DNA of 64,000 nt from Melieria omissa (GCA_963971225.1 OZ020270.1:73052432-73116431); one strand, 5' to 3'; counted from the first letter of the stretch, positions 51,803 through 63,157 are shown. The notes: a model not told the origin generated them from the sequence alone. Made by a program: numbers and translations.

Positions 51803-54800
51803 ATGTTTAAAATCCTACAATGGAACATAAAAGGATTTTACAACAACTACACCGAGTTAGAACTTCTTATAAAGGACCTATCTCCCAGTTTTGTTTCGCT
51901 TCAGGAAACGCACTTAGCCGCTAATAAGACAGCCGCGGCACCGAAACAATACACTAGCTACTTTTTTAACCTACCACACAACGTAACCAATAAACAAGGT
52001 ATTGCTGTTCTAATAAAAAAATCTATTCCCCATAAGATACTTTCCGTACATTCTAATATCGCCGTACTTGCAATAGAAATCTCTTTAAACTTTAAATTTA
52101 CAATCATCTCTCTTTACATACCGCCACAACAAAATTTCACCCGCAACGATCTTGCAAAAATTATACGACCAATTTCTACTCCTATCATAATTTTAGGTGA
52201 CCTTAATGCCTGGAGCCCCCTTTGGGGATCCAACGTTCCCAACAAAAGAGGTACAATTTTGGAAGACCTAATTTTTTCTGAAGATTTAATAGTTCTCAAT
52301 GACAATAAGCCTACGCATTTCTCTACACATCAGTCATTCACCAATATCGATCTCACACTTTGTTCTTCCAACATTGCTCCTAAACTTTCCACAACCACTT
52401 TAAACGATCTACACGGCAGTGATCACTACCCTATATTAACAGTTCTATCTTCCCCTACTGCAACTAAAAGCCCTCCAACCCCTAAATTCAAGATTGACAA
52501 AGCAAACTGGGACGCCTTCTCTAATATAGCGGACAAGCTCTCTAATGAGTCGCCGCCATCGAAAAACATAAATAAAGAAGCAGCAATAATCACAAAAATT
52601 ATACGATCCTCTGCCCACTACTCTATTCCTCAATCAGCGAAAAAAAGTTATAATAAGACTGTCCCTTATTGGTCAGCCGAGCTGTCCAAGTTGCGGCATG
52701 ACAAACGCGCTCTCTGGTCAGAATTCAAACGCACCAGAACCGAGAGTAATTTAATTAGTTACAAAAAAGCAAACGCCATTTTCCGAAAAGCGTCCAAGCA
52801 AGCAAAAAGAGAAAGCTTAAACAAATTCTCACAAACTATTGACCATAAATCTAACCCCAAAAAAGCTTGGGGGGATATAAGACGGCTCTCTGGACTTTAC
52901 TCATCAACATCAATAAATTTCATAAACAATGCAAATGACCCCATCGTTGACTCTAAAGATATTTCCAATCATTTCGCTAAATTCTGGTCAGATTATTCCG
53001 CAGACGCAAACTTTCACGAATCCTTTTCTACGGCGAAAGCCGAAGTCCTGAGGAATAGGTGCAACATTCATACGTCTTCCGCACACATTACCAATGCTAA
53101 AATAGATCTCCTCGAGCTTGAATCAACTCTCGATAGTATGTCTGGCCGAACTCCGGGCGCTGACAGAATATCTTACTGCATGCTCCAACATTTATCCTCC
53201 CGCCTAAAGACCAGATTAGTTCAACTTTATAATAACATGCTAGATCAAGGCGTCTATCCTCAAATTTGGAAAAACGCAATTGTTGTACCTATTCCGAAAT
53301 CAAATAATCCGCCTCCAGAAGTATCGGGATACAGACCTATCTCTCTGCTCTGCTGCCTCGGTAAAGTTTTTGAAAAAATTATTGCAAAACGTATCTCATG
53401 GTACGCCCAAAAACACAATTTTATCAGCCCAAATCAAGTCGCGTTCAAGGAAGGGCAAGGCACCATTGACGCCCTGCTCTTCTTTGAAAATTACGCTTCG
53501 TCCGCGCTTTCGAACAGAAACCATGTGTCATCGCTTAGCTTAGATTTTGAAAAAGCCTTCGACCGGGTCGGAATGCACGTAGTTTTGCGCCAACTTGTAA
53601 AATGGAACATCGGTGATAAAATTGTTAACATTGTCAAAGCGTTTCTCTTGAATCGTAAATTTAAAATAAAGATAAATAACACATTGTCAGACACTTTTCC
53701 TTTGCACAACGGAATCCCGCAAGGTTCTCCACTGTCAGTTATTTTATTCACAACTGCATTTAATGAAATTAGCGACATCATATCAAAATATAAAAATGTT
53801 TCTCATATAAGCTACGCCGATGACGTCCTGCTATTCTCAAAAGTCACAAATTTGAATACTGTAAAAAAGAACTTTTCTGACATTCTCCTAGACATATCAA
53901 ATTGGTCGAAATGTTCTGGTGCCAATTTAGCTATAAGTAAATGCAAAGTATTTCATATCTGTAGAAAACATAAATGTAATAACATTAACTTAATCTATAA
54001 TAATGTTAATATGGTAAATGTAAATAGCCTTAAGTTCTTAGGGATTATCTTCGATAGAAGATTAACTTTTAAAGAACATTGTTTGTACCTAAGAAAACGA
54101 CTGGCTGCCAGGCTTAATATAATTAAATATCTCTCTTCGAAGCATTGCTTAATCAACAGTGAAACGCTTGTTAATATTACCGGAGGATTTATTTTATCTA
54201 AAATCGATTATGGACTTCCAGTCTTCGGCAACTGCGCTAAAAGCAATATTAAATTGTTGTATGCACCCTATCATTCGGCCGCCAGCAGGAGCATTCGTGC
54301 GTATCCAAAATCTCCAACGAAATTCGTTTTGACTGAAGCTGGCTTGCCCAGCATTGAAGAACGCTTCGAATTTGCCATTATGAAACTTATACCAAAGCTT
54401 TTCCTCTGTAACAACAACCTTTTGTATGAAATAGTTACAGCTGAACTGCTCAGGAAATCATTACCACGCCGCAAATCAGCTATTAACATTTGTATAGAAT
54501 ATGCAAAAGAGTTGGGCATCACAACAACATCTATCCGCCAACGAGACAACTATCCACCATGGCTGCTAAAAAAGTCAGCTGTCATTCTCCATCTCAACAC
54601 GCATGCCAAGAAGAACACAAACCCCAAAGTCTACCAATCTATGTTCGCGGAGTACACAGCTTCGCTGCCCTCCAATTGGAATCTTATATTTACTGATGCA
54701 TCCAAATCGGAATTCTACACATCATTTGCGGTTGTTGATGCAGCCGGGAACACGAAATCGGCGGGACATTTACCAAGCTACGCTTCAGTCTATACAGCTA

Positions 54801-55486
54801 AGGCCGTTGGGATCTTCAAAGCAATCACTTTTGCCCAAAATTTAAAAACAAAAACAATTATATGCACGGACAGCATGTCCACCATATCGTCCCTACTGAA
54901 CACCCAAAACAAAACGTACATAATTTGTCAAATTCGAAATGCGCTGATTGAAAGCAACAACAGCATAAAGCTAATGTGGGTACCAGGCCACGTCGGCATA
55001 AAAGGAAACGAACTGGCTGATGAAAGGGCCAAATCCGCTGCGATGGAGCCACTCATAATATTCGACTATCTGGTAAAAAAAGACTTTTATAAATTCATCT
55101 CCGCTTACCAAAATGAAAAACACAAAGAAAAGTGGACAGGAATCCATCACCATTACACCCTCTGCAACTCAAATGGAAGCAAACCTATTTACAATCCATC
55201 GGGTCGCTGCAACGACATCAAAGCCTTTGTTCGACTCCGCCTAGGACATACTATTGCCACACATGCCCACCTCCTAACTGGCTCCAGTCCTCCCTGCTGT
55301 CAATTCTGCTCGACTACACCTTTATCTATCAAACACATTCTTGATGACTGCCCACAGTTTAACCAAATAAGACTCTATATTTTTAAAAACAGAATCCCGT
55401 CTAACTTATTAAAATCTCCCTCTCTAGAAAACATAGAAACCATTGTATCATATTTAAGTCAAACTGGTCTAAAAAAATCAATATAA
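51803..55486 (+). CDS. I-type LINE ORF2: endonuclease-RT-RNase H
   Basis: 1,227 residues from ATG at 51,803 (MFKILQWNIKG). Endonuclease: SLQETHL, GDLNAWSPLWGS near 131, SDHYPI. RT: GRTPGADRISY, LDFEKAFDRVG, NGIPQGSPLSVILF, YADDVLLF near 670. RNase H: FTDASKSEF near 962, CTDSMSTISS, WVPGHVGIKGNELAD near 1,067. The position of the catalytic Glu (normally TAE) reads TAK at about residue 1,000. C-terminal CQFCSTTPLSIKHILDDC. No stop or frameshift. Confidence 0.9.
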   Translation: MFKILQWNIKGFYNNYTELELLIKDLSPSFVSLQETHLAANKTAAAPKQYTSYFFNLPHNVTNKQGIAVLIKKSIPHKILSVHSNIAVLAIEISLNFKFTIISLYIPPQQNFTRNDLAKIIRPISTPIIILGDLNAWSPLWGSNVPNKRGTILEDLIFSEDLIVLNDNKPTHFSTHQSFTNIDLTLCSSNIAPKLSTTTLNDLHGSDHYPILTVLSSPTATKSPPTPKFKIDKANWDAFSNIADKLSNESPPSKNINKEAAIITKIIRSSAHYSIPQSAKKSYNKTVPYWSAELSKLRHDKRALWSEFKRTRTESNLISYKKANAIFRKASKQAKRESLNKFSQTIDHKSNPKKAWGDIRRLSGLYSSTSINFINNANDPIVDSKDISNHFAKFWSDYSADANFHESFSTAKAEVLRNRCNIHTSSAHITNAKIDLLELESTLDSMSGRTPGADRISYCMLQHLSSRLKTRLVQLYNNMLDQGVYPQIWKNAIVVPIPKSNNPPPEVSGYRPISLLCCLGKVFEKIIAKRISWYAQKHNFISPNQVAFKEGQGTIDALLFFENYASSALSNRNHVSSLSLDFEKAFDRVGMHVVLRQLVKWNIGDKIVNIVKAFLLNRKFKIKINNTLSDTFPLHNGIPQGSPLSVILFTTAFNEISDIISKYKNVSHISYADDVLLFSKVTNLNTVKKNFSDILLDISNWSKCSGANLAISKCKVFHICRKHKCNNINLIYNNVNMVNVNSLKFLGIIFDRRLTFKEHCLYLRKRLAARLNIIKYLSSKHCLINSETLVNITGGFILSKIDYGLPVFGNCAKSNIKLLYAPYHSAASRSIRAYPKSPTKFVLTEAGLPSIEERFEFAIMKLIPKLFLCNNNLLYEIVTAELLRKSLPRRKSAINICIEYAKELGITTTSIRQRDNYPPWLLKKSAVILHLNTHAKKNTNPKVYQSMFAEYTASLPSNWNLIFTDASKSEFYTSFAVVDAAGNTKSAGHLPSYASVYTAKAVGIFKAITFAQNLKTKTIICTDSMSTISSLLNTQNKTYIICQIRNALIESNNSIKLMWVPGHVGIKGNELADERAKSAAMEPLIIFDYLVKKDFYKFISAYQNEKHKEKWTGIHHHYTLCNSNGSKPIYNPSGRCNDIKAFVRLRLGHTIATHAHLLTGSSPPCCQFCSTTPLSIKHILDDCPQFNQIRLYIFKNRIPSNLLKSPSLENIETIVSYLSQTGLKKSI

Positions 55487-55711
55487 TAAATCTTCATCTC
55501 CAACAATTGTTACACGTACAACCAATAAATATTCTCAAGTTAGCGTTTACATAATTTTACTTGTAAATAACACGTAAAGATTAAGTTATTTTATTTTATA
55601 TCATCTACGAGCCGAAGGTCCTGGCAGCCAGTGCTCTTTACTTTTCGTGAAAAAATAATTGTATTATTTGTTCCACGTTTTAAATAAATAAATAAATAAA
55701 TTGCAAAAAGC

Positions 55712-55810
55712 CACAAATCGTTTTGCTTCATCAGCGTTTGTGGGTTTTGGATAGTTTTGGATGATAGTGAATTTACTATCATCAGGAAGAATGCCTTTAT
55801 CAGTGCATTT
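55712..55810 (-). pseudogene. Gypsy-2 RT tail beyond the I-type LINE
   Basis: Resumes RT connection sequence with YPKPTNADEAKRFVAFCNYY and is cut at 55,811 by the Gypsy-3 LTR. The palm motifs of this RT are absent. Confidence 0.8.
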
Positions 55811-56260
55811 TGTAGTGGTACCACGTAGCCACTTGTGCCAACGCTAATAAATTATGCTACACTTGAGCACAAATGTGCCAAAGTGTCAAATAGCAACGCG
55901 CGCACGACACAAGCGACACTCAAGTGGCTAAGCCAGCGGCGTGCCATCCGACACGACTGACCGCAGAGCAGTGTCCCACATATGGAACATGCACTGATCG
56001 GCACTCTGCGTGATGCCACCTACCGCAGGGCAATGGCACTTGAGGAAAAGTGCTGAATTGACCGAAAGGGTCCCGTGTCGCTGATTGGTCACACTTCCGC
56101 GACACTGGAAAATCGGGCGGAGCATTGGAAATGCTCAGCCGTATAACAGTTTGTAAATTTAGTATTTAAGACACTGAAATTGAAAAATAAAATCAGCTTT
56201 GTGACAAGAGTCAAACCGCTTGTTTTCACTGCTCAACACATAGGCTCCCGAGCCATAACA
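55811..56260 (+). repeat. Gypsy-3 5' LTR
   Basis: 450 bp; starts TGTAGTGG and ends GCCATAACA, followed 4 bp later by a TGG-starting primer-site candidate. An AATAAA lies near 56,184. Single copy in the window. Confidence 0.75.
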
Positions 56261-56540
56261 TTATTGGCGTGGCCCGCCGTTTCCTAAAGGTCAACCCGAA
56301 CTGACGCTAAACAAACGAAACAAAACTTTCACGACTACTATCCACATATATCTTAGACCTTTTTCCACCACATAACACCGATCCTGCCGACCAAACCTAC
56401 AACAGACTAAGCTGCCGACCAAACCTGCAACCTGTAACCCGCCGATTTCACCAACACCGATCCTGCAAACACGAACTGACCAACACTGGTCCCAACTGAA
56501 AAACATTTCCGATGACAATGGCACCGACCACCACCTATGG

Positions 56541-57275
56541 ACCACCACGATGACCCGTCCCAAACACTGTGCTCATAGATTGACAGACAGCAAAGCGCTA
56601 CGCAAACAGCTAACTACCAAAGTTGCGCTTCTGATGAAACCCCATCGAAACAGCCCCGACGCAAAGGTTCGTCACCACAGGAAATCAACTAAGCTATATT
56701 TCACTCCGTCTGATCTCCGCATTATTTACACCACCTATATCCGACCTAAAATGGAGTTTAACTCGCACCTCTGAGCGGGGGCTTCAAAAACTCATTTGGA
56801 GCTCCTCGATAGGGTGCAAAACCGTGCGATTGAACTTATGGGGGACAGTAGGGCATCCAGCTCTATTGACTCCTTGGAACATCGTCGAAACGTGGCATGT
56901 GTGGTGTTATTTTACCGATACTTTTTCGGTAACTGCTCAGTGGAGATGAGCAGCTTGATGCCATCACTCCGGGCATTCCCCCGGGCAACCCGTTTGAACA
57001 CTGGCGCCCATGCTTTCCACGTCGAAACGATGTTCCAGCGCACTACACACTATAGGGAAAATTCGTTTCTGGCCCGTACAGCGCGGTTGTGGAATGGTCT
57101 CCCTGCGGATATTTTCCCCAGCACTTATGATCTCGATGGGTTCAAGGCAAGAGTCCATAACCACTTCACTCATAACCCTATCTCCTAACCTTTATATCCT
57201 TCCTGAACCAACGCAATGCTTCGCATTAATAGGGGTCATCCCCTGCGCGTTTGTTCCTGTTGAAAAAAAAAAAAC
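56541..57275 (+). mobile_element. Jockey/CR1-like LINE 3' fragment
   Basis: Encodes the end of a LINE RT: IYTTYIRPKMEF, LLDRVQNRAIELMGD, SLEHRRNV, FLARTARLWNGLPADIFP, stop at 57,188. A stop near 56,773 breaks the N-terminal part. The 3' UTR ends in an A-rich tail (57,264-57,281). No RNase H. TSD not found. Clade uncertain. Confidence 0.7.
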
Positions 57276-57546
57276 AAAAAAAAAGCTGCCACCAGATCCA
57301 CGAAAATTGCACCTTAATCATCAACAACAGTTTCCTATACATTTACAATTATTTTCATAATTTTACAATACAAAAATAAAAACAACAAAAAATAATAATA
57401 ATTAAATACGTACGCAAGAATAAGTAATAACATTATTATAACAACACTTGTAACATCAAACCCAACAAACACACCCGAAAACATTTGCAACTTGTTATTA
57501 CATTACATTATACATTAAGAACAAAAAAAAAACCAAACACCACCTC
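57276..57546 (+). other. Gypsy-3 AT-rich remnant
   Basis: A-rich sequence between the LINE tail and the RT remnant, no ORF; likely leftover leader or deleted gag region. Confidence 0.45.
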
Positions 57547-58922
57547 AAGATATCCTCAAACAAATCCTAGCACTAAGTGGACTCAGCTCAGAAGCATTTC
57601 TCTATTTGACAACATATGAGCATCCAAATACTACATGTTCATTGAAACACCACAACGAAAACCTGATTAAAGTTTTCGACCGACTACAACAATACAACTT
57701 AAAACTAAATGCAAGCAAATGCCAATTTTTAAAACCAGAAGTCATCTACCTAGGACATTTAAACACAGACAAAGGCATCAAAACAGATCCAACAAAATGC
57801 GAAGCAGTACTAAATTATCCAACACCAACGAATGCTGATGAAGTCCGTCGATTTGTAGCATTTTGCAACTACTACAGACGCTTCATACCAGAATTCGCAT
57901 CAATAGTAAAATGTCTTAACTCTCTCCTTAAGAAAGGTACACCTTTCATTTAGTCGGACGAGTGCAAGACAGCTTTCGAAACATTAAAACAGAAGTTAAC
58001 AAACACACCAATATTACAATATCCAGATTTCAACAAAACCTATATATTAACAACAGACGCTTCAGACTTCTCCCTATGAGCAGTATTATCCCAAGGAGAA
58101 ATTGGACATGACCTTCCCATTTCATATGCAAGCAAATCACTACAGAAACACGATATCAATAAACCAATAATAGAAAAGGAACTTTTAGCAATACATTGGG
58201 GAATAAACTACTTCAGACCGTCCCTCTACGGAAGAAAATTCATTGTAGTCACAGACCACAGACCACTGGTATCTCTGTTCTCACACAAAAACCCATCATC
58301 GAAAATGACAAGAATCAGACTAGACATATCTGATTACGACTTTGAAATCATATACAAACAAGGAAAAATCAACACAAATGCAGATGCCTTATCACGCATC
58401 AAAATTGACAGCGACACACTAAAGGCAATGATCCCAACACAGGAAAATGACATGAATGACGGCAAACAAAAGGAAATACTGGCAATTACAAGGAGCAAGG
58501 CAGCAACATCAAGAGCAAAAGAAAATAGCATGCACAATGAAGAAAATGAAAATATTAATTATGGTACCAAGACACGCGACAATAGGAAGGGCATATCTCA
58601 AGAGCCTGATCAACTCTACATATGGGAATGTACCTCTATGAACGACGTGAAGAACACGAAAAGATTAAGTTTTGAAATAAAAGAAAAGCATCGGCCGATG
58701 ATACATATTGACAATTATGAAGTGCACGTGACTTGTAGCGATGACCCTTTGGAACTAGATCCAATGTTGGAGAAACTACATAGTTCACTAAAGAAACTGC
58801 AGATAAAGGAGCCCTTTGCAGAGAAAATTTTAACTTTGAAAATATCACAATGAATGCATTCAAGGAAAGATATAACGAAATAAATAAAGATAAATGCTCG
58901 CCTACAAACATACTTGTTTACG
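57547..58922 (+). pseudogene. Gypsy-3 RT/RNase H remnant
   Basis: Starts within RT (ALSGLSSEAFLYL), but the catalytic DD that follows in Gypsy-1 is replaced by unrelated residues. Then LKPEVIYLGHL and VRRFVAFCNYYRRFIPEF. In-frame stops near 57,951 and 58,077. RNase H (TTDASDF; VTDHRPLVSLFS) and linker (NTNADALSRI) follow, with a stop at 58,853 and further homologous sequence to 58,922. Non-functional. Confidence 0.85.
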
Positions 58923-59708
58923 TCGGCGGAGCGGTAGGAATTAAAATACGGGGTTCGGGTTTAAACGTCTTTATTGGTCGGGTGTCGAATAAAGAGTGTC
59001 ACAAGAAATACAATAAACATTATACGATACAAACGGCCGAAGCCGGGGAGCAGAAAATAGGGGGAAACATGAGTACAAAGGGAAAGGAAAGGAAGGGATT
59101 AGAGATGGGATCGACAGATCACTCGAGACAGCACTCATTTAGCCATCGCGGCCGCCATTGCATATTGCAATAAAATTATGCCGCGGGCCAGACGGGCGAG
59201 GACTCCGTGGTGCAGCTTTTGCGGGTGCGGGTGTGCCATCCATAGATGCCTCGTCCTCGAGGGAGTGCTGCTGCAGCGGTTGGGGCGTAGTCACCGTTCT
59301 GCAAATAGATGAGATGTCAGTTAATTGGAAATAAAAGTATTAAGGCTGACATCGTGGAAATGGGTAATCGTGGCCAAGCTGCAGAGTGTGCGAAAGCTAT
59401 AGCCGAGGGAATATGAGAAAATACATATATAAATTGGCTGCATTGCCATGTCTTAAGGGGGAATGAGAAGCTCGAGCGAGAGTTATGAGGGGGTTCGAGG
59501 GGTTGTTTATACACAAGGGCAACTCCGCTCGGGATACGTATGTGCTCGTAGGGCTCGAACGAAGCAGGAGACCCGACCGAGAATGTCGGTTTGCTCTTCG
59601 AGAGGGTGGTGGCAGTCAACCGCTCTTTGATCCGGAGTTGGAACTGTTTGAGCATGAGAATGGCTGGAGGCGTTCCACCCGAGAGGGAGATCTTATAGAT
59701 CTTGGAGT

Positions 59709-60269
59709 TTATACCCGATCAGTCCAACGTCTGCGGGATTTGCAGCGTTTGGAGCAAGTCGCACTGGAGTGGCGACTATCCTCTTTTTGGACCCGGGATG
59801 GAGGAGGTGCAATGAGGAACTGCGGGGGATTGCAATTTCCGCCAGTTGCTGTGAATGTGGGCCGTTTTTGGCGAACCCTTTTGGGAGACCTCATTAGAGG
59901 TGAAAGCCATCCTGCGGGGCCGAAACGTTTGGCAACGAAGGGGGAAATTTGCCGGTTTGAGAATGAGTTTGCAGGAGTGGTGGGTTTGAAGTGATTTTCC
60001 TTTAATTCCTGGGGTGGAAACCCTACGGGATTGAGGGCGGCAATCACTTGCGAAAGGGCTTTCTTTAGTGTGGAAAGGTTATTTCGAAGGGCGGGTCCAG
60101 TATGCATATGGCGACTTGGTGACTCTGTGGCACATGTCAAATGCGTAGAAGAGGGTGCTGGACCGCTTAATACCCAACCGAATATTGTATGCTGAGCAAG
60201 TAAGCTGCCACATACATTTCGGTGGATACCTTCGAGCATGATCTGCGGGATGAGATCACTGCCAATCAC
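59709..60269 (-). pseudogene. BEL-2 protease end and collapsed pol
   Basis: Starts with GSDLIPQI and TIFGWVLSG, typical of the segment between protease and RT in BEL/Pao. It jumps to a Pao-type SPFVAKRFGPAGWLSPLM motif, skipping the RT catalytic core, so a large internal deletion lies between. The remainder to 59,317 has no recognisable domain. Confidence 0.6.
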
Positions 60270-62152
60270 TCTGCGCTGTCTCGAAGGGGTTTGGATCAGC
60301 GAGTTCTAGCATGGCGATATGTTTCATATTAGGGGGGTGTATGTGACGAGGTGGGAGCAATTTCGTAAGCTCTTGGAGTACGATAGCTTGCACGGGGAGT
60401 TTCCTGCTCGATTGGGGGACTGCCAATGTCAAGAAGCATGTATGATTGGCATTTTGCACAATCTGACCGCCCATGCCCGAGATTTGAAAGGGGGATTTCT
60501 CGATTGGCAATTTGAGAGGCTTGGTCGATCAACGCTCGAACTTTGAACAACTTTCCCGAGTGCTCAATGGACACCAGTGCCGTAGACAGAAGGGATTGGG
60601 TGCCATTAATGGAGTGGAGAGCTAGTACTTTGGGCGTACTTTGCCTGGAAGATGTGCGGGGTTGCGCATCCGAAAGGGGGGAATGAGTAACGGAGTTGTT
60701 ATGCGATCGTTTTGGAGCTGTTGCGACCTGTGGACGGGTTGACTGTGACCTATTGGGAGATTGAAACGGTTGCGCATTGCCTTTAGGGAAATGAAGCATG
60801 GAATGGTGCTTCTTTTGGCAATATACGCACGTAAAATTGCTTGTACAATCTTTAGTGAGGTGTGATGTAGCAAGACAATTTACGCAGAGATTGTGCTTCT
60901 TAACGTATTTTAATCGACTCTGGGGGGTGAGTCTTTTGAAGCTCTGGCAAGTCCGTATGGGATGATTTGCGCTGCAGAGTTTGCACGCGAAGTCCCTTTT
61001 CACTTGAGTGTGATAGTTTAGGGATTTGTGTGGCCGATTTGGGAGGACATTGGAAGTCGAAGGTTGAGACGGTTTCGGCTTAGAAGGGCGAATACTTTGC
61101 AGCCGTTCAAGTAGCTCATATCTGCCGGTTAGGAACTCATCCATTTGCGACCAGGGTGGCAGATCCTTCCGGGATGTCAGTGATTGCTCCCATAGAGCGA
61201 GTGTTTCTAGGGGCAATTTTGTAGAGCATATATAAACGAGTAGCGGACCCCAATTGTCTGTATCTACCGCCTGGGAATTTAGTATTGAAAGACAATTGTT
61301 TATAGTGTTTTGGATCCGCTGTAGCGCCTCACTATTTTCAGTGTGGGCAGGAGCGATATTTAAAAGGGATCGGATCTGAGTGTCAACGAGTATGCGTTTA
61401 TTTTCGAAGCGGGATCTTAGAGCTTCCCACGCGAGTCCGAAATTCTCATCGGTTAATGCAAATTGCTTTACAATAGCACCGGCTTTACCTTGCGTCTTGT
61501 ATCGGAGGTGATACAATTTTTGGGCTGGAGTGAGCTGGGGGTGGTTGATGTAAACCGCAGTAAACATGTCTCGGAAGGACGGTCACTGCTCATAACCCCC
61601 GAAAAAGGTTTCGGTATCGCAAGGCGGAACTTTTAGGCAAATGTATGATGTGTTTGCTGGTTCTAGGGGTCGAACCGGTTCCATATGAGCAGCGGGCAGG
61701 GGGGACTGAGTTTGGAGCATCTCAATGATGTCCGACATCTGGGCCATGCACAACTCGTATTGGTCTGTGCAGGCATCGATTTTTTGCCTAGCCGACTCTT
61801 AGAAACCGTCGGGCTGGCTGTTGTCTTCCGCAATGAAGACTGCCTCATGTGCGCTCATAAGCCTCTCCCATTGGGCTTGCAAATTTTTTTGCTTAATTTT
61901 GACCAGGGATTTGGTCAAATCCTCAATGGGAGCCGATGAAAATTGTGTGCATAATAGCACGAGTCTATCGTACTCGAAAGTAAATTTAGCAACACTGGGA
62001 TCGGTTGCTTTCGGACTAGAGAGTTTGGAGCGAGTGCTTGGTGGCTCCCGAGTGACAGGAACTGTCAAATGTGATTTAGATAACTTTGTGTGTCTTGAGG
62101 AAGGAGTCTCCATTGTGACGAGTTGACGTTTGGGGGATCGCTCCATAGGCAT
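60270..62152 (-). pseudogene. BEL-2 gag and protease, frameshifted
   Basis: ATG at 62,152. N-terminal part (SVAKFTFEYDRLVLL) to 61,802. The capsid-like part from 61,567 has HPQLTPAQKLYHLRY and FGLAWEALRSRFEN. Zinc knuckles are CKLCSANHPIRTC, CVNCLATSHLTKDC and CVYCQKKHHSMLH. Protease start LIDQASQ carries Ala where the BEL-1 protease has Gly-Ser. Frameshifts occur near 61,800, 61,600 and 60,530. Confidence 0.8.
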
Positions 62153-62724
62153 TTTGTACAAAAAGGCTCGACAGAGGGTAAAAAGTTTGAATATATATAA
62201 TTGTAGGGTGTTGGGAAATAGACGTGTAGTCTAACCGCGTCCGCGCGAACGATTAGTGAGTATGGGAAGAGTTGGAAATGGGAAAATTCGTTGGAACGAA
62301 TTTGAATACTTGTCGAGCGAAATATATATGTGTATGGGAGAAAATATATTGTAAATGTGAATGGGGAATGTATTTACAAGAATGGGGAATGTATGTACTA
62401 GAATATAAAAATAATATAAATGTGTAGTAAAATGTGTGTGAAAATTTGTCTTTATTTGTAAAAAGTGAATTTATTTGTATGGGAATGTGAATGTGAATGT
62501 GTGTGAATAAAAGTATGTATGTGTATGTGTATAAATATGTGTGTATAAATATATTTATTTGTATGTATATGTGTGTGTATGTGATTATTTCTGTTAACTG
62601 GAAAATAAATATGTATGTGTATGAGTATAAATGTATGTGAAAAAGAAAGTAAATATGTATGGGTATGTGTATAAGTGTATATATATATATATTTGTATTG
62701 TTTCGAACACTACGTCTAGTGGGC
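62153..62724 (-). other. BEL-2 leader with GT/AT-rich low-complexity region
   Basis: About 62,330-62,695 consists of irregular TATGTGTGTATAAATATG-like repeats. No ORF. Probably leader sequence of BEL-2; no 5' LTR remains. Confidence 0.55.
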
Positions 62725-63146
62725 TGTTACGTATCTCTGGATTGTGTAATTTGAAAATAAAACACAGTCAGTTTCTTAAACGCAGACAATAAAATAAACC
62801 AACAGTCACTTTATTATTCACAGCTTACACTTTACTTTTCGTACACTTAAGTATTTGCTTAATCACTCCGTGTGGCAACTTCACTTGTCAAAACCAGACT
62901 GACTCGCTGCGCCGCATCCGGCTGCCTTTTATACCTCTCAGGCCATCGCGCAGATCGTTCCCGCACATTCCGGAGTGGACTAAAAGTTTCCATCATTGCC
63001 AGGTTGGACTAAGAGTTATTATCGCGGCCGTCGCTGCCAGATTGGACTAAAAGTTACTATCGCGGCCGTCGTTGCCAGATTGGGTTATAGCACGGCACGT
63101 AGCGGCAGGGTTGCTTTGCACAGCGACAGACTGTCTCATCGTTACA
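62725..63146 (-). repeat. Gypsy-4 3' LTR
   Basis: 422 bp with perfect TGTAAC/GTTACA ends. Upstream in element direction lies a purine-rich tract AAGTGGTGGGCAG. Contains a minus-strand TATAAAAGG near 62,932, a likely promoter TATA box, and U3 tandem repeats at 62,997-63,084. Confidence 0.82.
62997..63084. repeat. 38-bp tandem repeat in Gypsy-4 U3
   Basis: Two full units (62,997-63,034 and 63,035-63,072) with the shared core TATCGCGGCCGTCG, and a partial third. A weaker copy of the GGACTAAAAGTT part lies near 62,975. Positioned upstream of the TATA box in element direction, so enhancer-like. Confidence 0.85.
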
Positions 63147-63157
63147 CTGCCCACCAC

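Larger units (their letters stand above)
50238..55700 (+). mobile_element. I-type LINE, full length, inside Gypsy-2
   Basis: 5,463 bp flanked by TTGCAAAAAGC at 50,227-50,237 and 55,701-55,711. 5' UTR 194 bp, ORF1, ORF2, 3' UTR ending in TAAA repeats (about 55,680-55,700), like the TAA-type tail of the I element. ORF1 has one frameshift; ORF2 is open. Length and layout fit a full-length I-clade element. Confidence 0.92.
47662..55810 (-). mobile_element. Gypsy-2: mdg1/412-type element, 5' part lost
   Basis: Minus-strand 3' LTR, integrase, RNase H and end of RT; interrupted by the I-type LINE (50,238-55,700) and cut at 55,811 by Gypsy-3. Integrase wording (SAKTVAKAIVDSFILIYGP; HHHQTLGTIERNHRTLNEY) matches mdg1/412 relatives. 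Frameshifts and a small deletion mark it as decayed. Relationship to Gypsy-1: same broad group, different subfamily. Confidence 0.85.
55811..58922 (+). mobile_element. Gypsy-3: mdg1/412-type element, internally deleted
   Basis: Plus-strand 5' LTR (55,811-56,260), primer-site-like TGGCGTGGCCCG at 56,265, leader to about 56,540, a LINE fragment, then only RT/RNase H remains up to 58,922 where BEL-2 starts. Gag and protease were not found. LTR start (TGTAGTGGTACCACG) and RT resemble Gypsy-1, so it is an older relative. Confidence 0.75.
58923..62724 (-). mobile_element. BEL-2: deleted BEL/Pao element
   Basis: Minus-strand gag and protease (62,152-60,256), then collapsed pol (59,709-60,269) and a 3' region with a possible LTR (about 58,923-59,310). 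Integrase and most of RT were not found. The 5' end is cut by the Gypsy-4 LTR at 62,725. Confidence 0.7.

Noticed and set aside
59485..59994. Plus-strand ORF of 169 codons in BEL-2
   Set aside because: Antisense to the BEL-2 pol remnant with no recognisable domain.
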